A stretch of 59,398 bases of DNA from Chromobacterium vaccinii (GTDB taxonomy: Bacteria; Pseudomonadota; Gammaproteobacteria; Burkholderiales; Chromobacteriaceae): NCBI RefSeq assembly GCF_000971335.1, contig NZ_JZJL01000029.1:1-59398 (forward strand), in the 5' to 3' direction. Positions 24,219 to 31,800 of the stretch are shown here, one piece after another. The notes below the pieces were generated by a model. It did no database searches, had not been told where the DNA came from, and saw nothing but the letters and a program-made list of their open reading frames with translations. The position numbers and the translations under genes are program-made. The stretch's first letter is position 1, and each line of letters opens with the position of its first letter.

Positions 24219-25505
24219 ATGAATTTGAATTTTCTTATCCATTTAAAGAGATTGCTTTCAGCCATCTCTCGTCCGATGTGGTGTGTCTTGCTTTTCTTAT
24301 CATTTGGAGGGCAATGGGCTCACGCCGCGGCAAACGATTTTCTGCAGCTGTTACGACGCGCCTCTTACTCCCATCCCCAAGTAGCCATGGCGCAAAGCCA
24401 GCGCGAAGGCGCGGACGGCGAGCGTCAAGCTGCTCGCTGGCAGAGATACCCCATGCCCAGTTTTCAGAGTGTGACCCCGCAGGACCGTTCCCGTTCCGAG
24501 CCAGTCAATCGGTTTTCCCTTGAGCAGCCAATTTTCGCGGGCGGGCGGATTGATGCGGGCATTGATGAGGCAGAGGCGAAATACACCGCGAGTCAAGGCA
24601 ATCTGGATCAAGTGGCTATTGAGCTGGGCGTGCGCTTGAGTTCTGTCTGGTATGAGTGGCATCGCCAGCGGGAGCGCAAGGCGGTGCTGATGGATAGCGT
24701 GCAAGCACATCAGCGTCTGCGCGACCAGATTAGTAGGCGGGTCAAGGAGGGGGTGAGCGCGCAGGCGGATTTGACGCTGGCCGTGGCGCGTCTGTCGCAG
24801 GCAGAGGGCGATCTGCAGCAGGCCAAATCAGCCGAACGCAATGTTTATGCGCAGCTTGTCCAGTTGGCCGGCGCGCAAGTCCATTATCTGAGCGCATTCC
24901 CGGTTCCTTCCGCCGATCAGCAAGTGGCGGAGAGCCCGTCTGTTGATTGGCGTGAGAAAGCGATCGCGCGCTCGCCCGGTTTGGCAAAGCTGGATGCGGA
25001 GGCCGCCGCCGCTGCCGCAGAGATCCGCGTAAAGCGCGGGCAGCTATCTCCTGTCGTGAGTGTCCGCTACGACTATGACGCTTCTGGGTTCAGAAAGGGA
25101 TCCGGCGTATTCCTTCAAGTTTCCGCGCAGCCAGGGGCGGGCTTGTCCGGTCTTTCCGGCGTAAAGGCCTCGGAAGCCTACTACCAAGCCGCCAGGGATG
25201 CGCGGCGCAGCGCCGAGTTGGAGTTACGGCAAATGTTGGACACTGATTTTTCCGATTATGACTCTGCCTTGGGGAGGATCCAATCCTACGAACAATTGCA
25301 AACCTCTTCCCGTGAGGTGGCTGCTTCTTATGCCAGGCAGTTTGTCGCCGGGAGAAAAAGCTGGCTTGACGTGCTGAACGCAGTGCGCGAGTCGGTGGCG
25401 GCTGACCTTTCCATTATCGACGCGAAAACACAGCGATCACAGGCTTGGTGGCGCTTGCGTCTGCGGGCATTTGGTCTTGGCGAAGCAAGCAAGGAGCGGC
25501 AATGA
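24219..25505 (+). CDS. TolC-family outer membrane factor of a type I secretion system
   Basis: A 428-residue precursor. A signal peptide (CVLLFLSFGGQWAHA, then AAND) leads into the TolC/OEP fold: paired helical repeats with FSLEQPIFAGGRIDAGIDEAEAKY in the first half, RRVKEGVSAQADLTLAVARLSQAEGDLQQA in the periplasmic helices, and ARQFVAGRKSWLDVLNAVRE in the second half, the usual pattern of LapE/AggA-like factors. It forms the outer-membrane channel for the adhesin encoded downstream. The start is uncertain: no good ribosome site precedes the ATG at 24219, and a GTG at 24189 lies inside the predicted promoter. Its stop overlaps the ABC transporter start by 4 bp. Confidence 0.9.
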   Translation: MNLNFLIHLKRLLSAISRPMWCVLLFLSFGGQWAHAAANDFLQLLRRASYSHPQVAMAQSQREGADGERQAARWQRYPMPSFQSVTPQDRSRSEPVNRFSLEQPIFAGGRIDAGIDEAEAKYTASQGNLDQVAIELGVRLSSVWYEWHRQRERKAVLMDSVQAHQRLRDQISRRVKEGVSAQADLTLAVARLSQAEGDLQQAKSAERNVYAQLVQLAGAQVHYLSAFPVPSADQQVAESPSVDWREKAIARSPGLAKLDAEAAAAAAEIRVKRGQLSPVVSVRYDYDASGFRKGSGVFLQVSAQPGAGLSGLSGVKASEAYYQAARDARRSAELELRQMLDTDFSDYDSALGRIQSYEQLQTSSREVAASYARQFVAGRKSWLDVLNAVRESVAADLSIIDAKTQRSQAWWRLRLRAFGLGEASKERQ

Positions 25506-27586
25506 ACAATCTTGGCGCAGCGTTGTTATATCTCTGTCGTTTGCAGCGACACCGGATCAACCATCACAGCGTGACTTTTGCGGTAGAGACTTGTCTGCCG
25601 ACGAGCGGGGCGAGGGAGGAGCTGTCGGAGCTATGGCGCAGGCTTGAACAGCCCGGCGCGCCTGCGATGCTTGATGCTTTGACTCCTGACCGTCTGCCTG
25701 CGTTGGTTTTCCATCCTCAATCAGGCTGGGGGGTGGCTGAGGCGCTCGATGCCCAAGGACGGTTGGTGGTGGCGAATGGTTTGGGAGAGCAAATAGCCAT
25801 TGCCAAGGGGCAGCAGCGAAGCCTGCAAGGCTTTGTTCTGCCCAAGCAGGAAAGCCGGGCGGGCGCCCTGTCGTGGGACATGATCAAAGCCTCGGTGCTG
25901 AAACATCGCCAAACATTGGTCCATGCAATGCTGGCGACAGCATTGGTCAACCTGATTTCGCTGATCGTATCCATCTACAGCATGCAAGTATACGACCGGG
26001 TGATTCCGACCTCCGGCGTGGCGACCTTGACGGTGCTCACGGTTGGCGCGGTATTGGCGGCATTGTTCGAGTTTGTGCTCAAGTGGTTGCGCGGCCATGC
26101 CATTGATCAGGCCAGCGCAGTAGTGGATTGCGAGGTTTCCAATCAGTTGGTTGGCCGGTTGCTGGGCAGCCGCCTTGATGCGCGCCCAGCCCAGGTTGGC
26201 ACTTTGGCGGCCCAGGTACGGGGCTTTGATTACATCCGCGGCTTGATGACGTCGACCACGTTGTTTTTCGCTATCGATCTGCCGTTTGGATTGTTGTTCA
26301 TCGCGGTGATTGCCTTATTGGGGGGCGTGGCGGTGATCGCTCCAATCGTGGTGGTGGCGATCAGCATTCTGCTGGGCCTGTATGCCGCCAAACGTGTCAG
26401 GAGGCTGAGCGCGCAAAGCTTGCACAACAGCAACCGCAAAATGGGTGTGCTGGTTGAGGCGATAGAGGCAGGAGAGACACTCAAAGCGGGCGCCGGTGAA
26501 TGGCGGCTGTTGGGCAAATGGCGCCACTTGGTCGAACAAGTCGCCCTGGATGACTTGGAGCTGAAAAATCATAACTCAAATGTCAGCTATATCGTCGCGC
26601 TGCTACAGAGTGTCGGCTATGTCGCGATGATCGCTATCGGGGCGGTACTGGCTATGGATGGCTATATCACCACGGGCGCTTTGCTGGCGTGCTCAATCTT
26701 GAATGGCCGCGCGGTAAGTCCGTTGCTGCAATTGCCTTCGTTGTTGCTGCAATGGTCGCAGGCGAAGTCTGCGCTGCAGACCTTGGACCAGATGCTGGCT
26801 TTGCCGGCGGATGCGCCGGAGGACGGCGAGCAGCTCACGCCTGAATTCTGCACGGGTGATATTTGGTCGGATGAACTGGGTTTCGGCTATGCCGAGTCCT
26901 CTGTCGCGAATGTGGCGTTGCGTGCGCCACTGTCCATCCATGCCGGTTGCAAAGTCGGAATCGTCGGCGAAGTCGGCTCCGGCAAATCAACTCTCCTGAA
27001 GCTGCTGGCAGGTTTGTATGAGCCGCAAAAAGGGCAGGTCCGCCTCGACGGTGTGGACATGCGCCATCTGAATCCGGGGTTTGTACGTGCCAATCTGGGT
27101 TACTTGGCTCAGGACTATCGTCTGGTGGGCGGCACCCTGCGTGAAAACCTGACCTTGGGTTTGGCTGATCCTGGCGATGAGGTTCTTCTCGATGCTTGTC
27201 GCGCCACGGGACTTATCCAATTGATCAACGCTAGTCCGAAGGGTTTGGCTTTGCTGATCAGCGAAGGAGGGCGCGGCGTATCCGGAGGGCAGCGTCAATT
27301 GATCGGTCTGACGCGTTTGTTGCTGGCCAATGCCAGGGTTTGGCTGTTGGACGAGCCCACCGCTTCGCTGGATGGAAATAGTGAAGGAAAAATACTAAGC
27401 ATGCTGAAGCAGCAGGGGAGCGGCCGCACCATGATTGTGGTGACGCATAAACAAAGTCTGCTGCCTCTGTTTGACCGCTTGATTGTTGTCGCGAATGGCA
27501 ATGTTGTTCTGGATGGTCCTCGAGATATTGTTCTGGCCAAGCTGCAGGGTAATGCCAGCGCACAGCAAACTGTAGAAGCGAATTGA
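25502..27586 (+). CDS. Type I secretion ABC exporter (LapB/HlyB-like)
   Basis: A 694-residue fused permease-ATPase in the inner membrane. The N-terminal ~130 residues occupy the place of a C39 peptidase-like domain but lack its catalytic Cys motif, so it would serve as a docking domain, as in HlyB or LapB. The transmembrane domain spans about 140-430. The ATPase domain shows Walker A GEVGSGKSTLL (near 490), Q-loop, signature GVSGGQRQ, Walker B VWLLDEPTASLD and switch VVTHK. It starts by ATGA overlap with the TolC-like gene. With HlyD-like and TolC-like partners it would export the 1735-residue adhesin, whose secretion signal should be at the C terminus. Confidence 0.93.
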   Translation: MNNLGAALLYLCRLQRHRINHHSVTFAVETCLPTSGAREELSELWRRLEQPGAPAMLDALTPDRLPALVFHPQSGWGVAEALDAQGRLVVANGLGEQIAIAKGQQRSLQGFVLPKQESRAGALSWDMIKASVLKHRQTLVHAMLATALVNLISLIVSIYSMQVYDRVIPTSGVATLTVLTVGAVLAALFEFVLKWLRGHAIDQASAVVDCEVSNQLVGRLLGSRLDARPAQVGTLAAQVRGFDYIRGLMTSTTLFFAIDLPFGLLFIAVIALLGGVAVIAPIVVVAISILLGLYAAKRVRRLSAQSLHNSNRKMGVLVEAIEAGETLKAGAGEWRLLGKWRHLVEQVALDDLELKNHNSNVSYIVALLQSVGYVAMIAIGAVLAMDGYITTGALLACSILNGRAVSPLLQLPSLLLQWSQAKSALQTLDQMLALPADAPEDGEQLTPEFCTGDIWSDELGFGYAESSVANVALRAPLSIHAGCKVGIVGEVGSGKSTLLKLLAGLYEPQKGQVRLDGVDMRHLNPGFVRANLGYLAQDYRLVGGTLRENLTLGLADPGDEVLLDACRATGLIQLINASPKGLALLISEGGRGVSGGQRQLIGLTRLLLANARVWLLDEPTASLDGNSEGKILSMLKQQGSGRTMIVVTHKQSLLPLFDRLIVVANGNVVLDGPRDIVLAKLQGNASAQQTVEAN

Positions 27587-27591
27587 TTTTC

Positions 27592-28767
27592 ATGAATCTC
27601 CTCAAGCAACAACGAACATTGAAATCGCCCTCCACTCATGGCGGACGTCTGATTTGGGCCAGTGCTGCAGCGGTGCTTGGCGCTGGCGTTTGGGCAGCGA
27701 ATGCCCCTTTGGATCAGATTACTCGCGGGCCGGGCCAAATAATCGCAAGCTCTCACACTCAAATCGTGCAAGCAGTTGATGGCGGCACTATGCAGCACCT
27801 GTATGTGCGAGAGGGCGATAGGGTCAAGCGCGGCCAAATTTTGGCAGAAATGGACCGAGCTAGGGCCGAGTCGATGGTTAAGGAAAGCGAGGCTAGAGCC
27901 GCAGCGCTGCATGCCAATATCGCTCGTTTGAAAGCGGAGGTGTTCGGGGGCGAGCCGCAATTTCCGGTTGAGGTGAAAGGGTATCCAGAGTTTCAGCGCA
28001 ACCAGAGCATTTTGTTCATCAAGCGGCAGGCGGCAATACGCGAGGAGTTGAGTTCGTTGCAATCCTCGTTAGCCATAGTCAAGAATGAATTAAATATGAA
28101 TCTGCCATTGGTGAAGCAGGGCGATGTCAGTAGGGCAGATATTCTCCGCCTGCAGCGTCAGGTAGCTGAGCTAAGTGGGCAGATTACCAATCGGAAAAAC
28201 AAGTATTTGCAAGATAGCCAGACGGAGCTGTCTAAGGGGGAGGAGGACTTGGCCTCTGTATCGCAGATCAAGGCGCAAAGGCTGGACGCGCTCAATAATA
28301 CCCGCTTATCCGCACCAGTCGATGGCGTGATTAAGAGTGTTCGGATGACTACACCTGGAGCAGTATTGAAACCTGGCGAAGAGTTATTGTCGATTGTGCC
28401 GGCTGGAGATGAGCTTGTGGTAGAAGTCAAGATCAAGCCCTCTGATATTGCATATCTAAAAAAGGGTCTATCGGCCACAGTTAAGTTTGATGCGTGGGAT
28501 TACAGTATTTATGGCGCATTCAAAGGGGTGGTGAGCTATATCAGTGCCGACACCCTGATGGAAGAGGGCAAGCATGGCGATCAATTGTTCTATCGGGTGA
28601 AGATTAGTTTACCTAGACAGAATTTTTTGAATGCTAAGGGGAGGTTGATTGAATTGCAACCGGGCATGACTGCTCAGGTTGATATAAAAACAGGGACGAG
28701 AACAGTCCTGCAATACCTGACAAAGCCTCTTACCAAGACTTTGTCGGATTCCATGGGTGAGCGCTAA
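27592..28767 (+). CDS. HlyD-family membrane fusion protein
   Basis: A 391-residue adaptor with one N-terminal transmembrane helix (about residues 17-35, LIWASAAAVLGAGVWA) and a large periplasmic part. The first lipoyl half is VDGGTMQHLYVREGDRVKRGQILAEMDRARAE, the coiled-coil hairpin runs about 90-230, and the second lipoyl half plus barrel follow (TRLSAPVDGVIKSVRMTTPGAVLKPGEELLSIVPAGDELVVEVKI). PGMTAQVDIKTGTRTVLQYLTKPL is the standard HlyD C-terminal motif. It bridges the ABC exporter and the TolC-like channel. The ATG is 5 bp after the exporter stop with a poor ribosome site, so translation may depend on reinitiation. Confidence 0.93.
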   Translation: MNLLKQQRTLKSPSTHGGRLIWASAAAVLGAGVWAANAPLDQITRGPGQIIASSHTQIVQAVDGGTMQHLYVREGDRVKRGQILAEMDRARAESMVKESEARAAALHANIARLKAEVFGGEPQFPVEVKGYPEFQRNQSILFIKRQAAIREELSSLQSSLAIVKNELNMNLPLVKQGDVSRADILRLQRQVAELSGQITNRKNKYLQDSQTELSKGEEDLASVSQIKAQRLDALNNTRLSAPVDGVIKSVRMTTPGAVLKPGEELLSIVPAGDELVVEVKIKPSDIAYLKKGLSATVKFDAWDYSIYGAFKGVVSYISADTLMEEGKHGDQLFYRVKISLPRQNFLNAKGRLIELQPGMTAQVDIKTGTRTVLQYLTKPLTKTLSDSMGER

Positions 28768-28776
28768 GGCAGCTCG

Positions 28777-28813
28777 CCCCTAAATTTCGTGATGAATATT
28801 AATTATTTAGGGG
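28777..28813 (+). promoter_or_regulatory. Inverted repeat burying the adhesin ribosome binding site
   Basis: CCCCTAAAT and ATTTAGGGG are perfect inverted 9-mers separated by 19 nt. The right arm contains AGGGG, the only plausible ribosome binding site for the ATG at 28824 (10 nt spacing). In the mRNA the hairpin would hide this site; a G-U pair could extend it. No T run follows, so it is not a normal terminator, but it could also slow readthrough from the exporter genes. Confidence 0.6.
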
Positions 28814-28823
28814 TTGTTCTAGT

Positions 28824-31800
28824 ATGGCTATAAAAAAATCGGCACCGGCTCGCAGTGCTTCTGGTGTTATAGAAACGAAAAATAATATTGTTGCGGAGCA
28901 GCCTGCTGAGAAGTTGACAGGCAAGCAGGAAACGCAGGTCAAGAAGAAAATTTTATTGGCGGAGGCAGATCCCATAGCCAAGACTGGCACGGACGTGAAA
29001 GGCGTCGCGGTGGATGAGCAAGCTGTCCAGATTGCTCAAGATGAGACCGTGTCTCAAGCCGACGCATCATCTGCTTCTTCGGTAGTCAGCAATGCTGGGC
29101 AGGCTGATCAGTCGGCTTCTGTGTCACATGAGGCAGTGGCAGGCAAAACCGGTTATTCGCCGTGGCTGCTTGGCACGGCGTTGGTGGGTGGCCTAGCTGC
29201 AGCGGCAGGTGGTGGCGGAGGCGGCGGTGGCGGCAGCAAGGGAGGCGATGGGGGAGGCCCAGCACCGCAGCCTGCAGCTCAGTTTAAAGGCACCGTTATC
29301 GACGGCTACATCAAGGGCGCCGATGTTTTTCTGGTGGATCGGAATGGTAAGGAAATCGCCACCGGGCAAAAAACCGACGACAGGGGCAATTTCAGCATCA
29401 ACAACCCTGATGGTTTGGCGGTTAAGATCAAGGGTGGCGTAAATGTTGATACCGGTGCGGCCAATACTTTGGAGCTGTACGCCCCGGCGGGCCAGTCCGG
29501 CAAAGTGATGGTCACCCCGCTGACTACGCTGGTACACAAGCTGGTCACAGAGCACGGTATGTCGAGCCAGGATGCGAAGGCCCTGGTGCAAAAAGCCTTG
29601 GGTTTGAAGGGCGATGCTGATTTACTGACCCAGGACCCGATTGAGGCCAAGAACCTTGAGGCGCATAAGGCTGCGGTCAAGTTGGCGACGGTCATTGCCG
29701 GTGTCGGTGCAGGCTCTGTCGCTGCTGACAAGGTGTTGGCCGATGTGGTGGTGTCGATCAAGTCTAATTTGCCACAAGATCTGAACCAGACGTTGAAGGC
29801 TTTGGTTGAACGGCATGCGGGCAGCGAGAAGTCTGCGACTGTTGATTTACAGATGAAAGCGATTGATGCGGCTGCAGACTTCCAGAAGATCGCCGAGTCC
29901 CAAAAGGCGATCGCCGGCGATGCCATTCCTCCTGAAAAAGCGCATATCGACGTCACGGCCCTGGTGGGAGCCGAGGCGGCGAAATCTCCGTTGGTGTTGA
30001 AGGTTAAGGCGGCGAGTGATGCCGAGACCGTAGTAGTCAAATTCAATGGCCAGGTACTGGTTGCGGATGGCAAGGGCGCTTATAGCATTGATGCCAGCAA
30101 GCTGGCCGATGGCGATTACAAGGTGGAAGTAATCAGCGCCGACAAGGCCGGCAATGCTTCCATTGGCAGCCAGACGATCACTATCGATACAACTGCTCCG
30201 GTAGTGGAAATTCAGGCGCTGGGTGCACAGGCCGGTTTCAGCAAGGGCTTTACGGTTAATGCCGGCGCAGTGGTCACTGGCGTGGATTTGGCCAAGTTCG
30301 ACAAGAGCAGCAAGGATGGCGTCGATACCTACATCGCCAAAGCGGGAGCGTTCAAGGGCGATGAGGTGCTGAAGCTGGATGCAAGCCTGACTGATGCGGC
30401 TGGCAATGAAGGCAAGGTGGCTGGCGTTGAGTTGAAAATCGACAGCACCGCGCCGGCGCAGCCGACTATCGCGTTGAAGATCGACAGTGGTGCTGCGGGA
30501 GACAAGATCACTAATGACGCCGCGCTGGTCATCAGCCCGGCGGATGGCGTGAGCCGCGTGGTCAAGGTGGATGGCGTCAAGGTGGATACTTACGACGCGA
30601 GCAAGCTCGCGGAAGGCAAGCATACGGTGGAAGTGGTCGACACCGACGCGGCCGGCAACAGCGTGTCGAGCGGCGCGTTCACGTTCGAACTGGCCAAGAC
30701 TGCTCCGACCGTTGAGCTCAAGGCGATTGCGGGCGAGGGCGGTTTCAGCCATGGCTTCACGGTCAATGCGGGCGCGGTGGTCACTGGCGTGGATTTGGCC
30801 AAGTTCGACAAGACCAGCAAGGACGGCATCGATACCTACATCGCCAAGGCGGGTGCGTTCAAGGGTGATGAAATACTGAAATTAGGTGCAAGCCTGACCG
30901 ATGCGGCTGGTAATGAAGGCAAAGAAGTTGGCGTCGAGCTGAAGATCGACAGCACCGCGCCGGTGCAGCCGACCATCGCGCTGAAGGTGGACAGCGGCGC
31001 GGTAGGCGACAAGGTCACGAACGACGCTACGCTGGACATCAGCCTGGTGGAGGATGGCGTAAGTCGCGTGGTTAAGCTGGATGGTGTTAAGGTGGATGGT
31101 TACGACGAGAGCAAGTTGTCGCAAGGCAAGCATACGGTGGAGGTGATCGACACCGATGCAGCCGGCAATAGCGCGTCGAGCGGCGCGTTCACGTTCGAGC
31201 TGGATAAGACTGTGCCAACCGTTGAGCTCAAGGCGATTGCGGGCGAGGGCGGTTTCAGCCATGGCTTCACGGTCAGTGCGGGCGCGGTGGTCACTGGCGT
31301 GGATTTGGCCAAGTTCGACAAGACCAGCAAGGGCGGCATCGACACCTACATCGCTAAGGATGGGGTATTTGATGGCGAAACATTGAGCTTGAATGCGTCA
31401 TGGTCAGATAAGCTCGGCAACATTGGCCATGCGATTGGGTTAAGTTTGGTAATTGACAATATCGCGCCGGTCAATACGAAGGTTGTTGTTAATGAGCTGG
31501 TGAATGCGGAGGCTGCCAAATCACCGGTTGCATTGCAGATTGAAACTGCGAAGGATGTTGCGAAGGTTGCGGTTGAATTCAATGGAAAGGTAGTGGAGGC
31601 CGATGGTAAGGGGAGTTATTACCTTAGCGTCAATGAACTGAGTGATGGTGAATACAAGGTTTTTGTAACTAGCACGGACAAGGCTGGCAACGTTGCAACG
31701 ACAGAGAAATCTATCGTTATCGATAAAACGCCGCCGCAAGTCGATATTGACTTAATTAGCCCTAATCACGATTTGGTCTTTATTCATAAAGGCTTTACTG

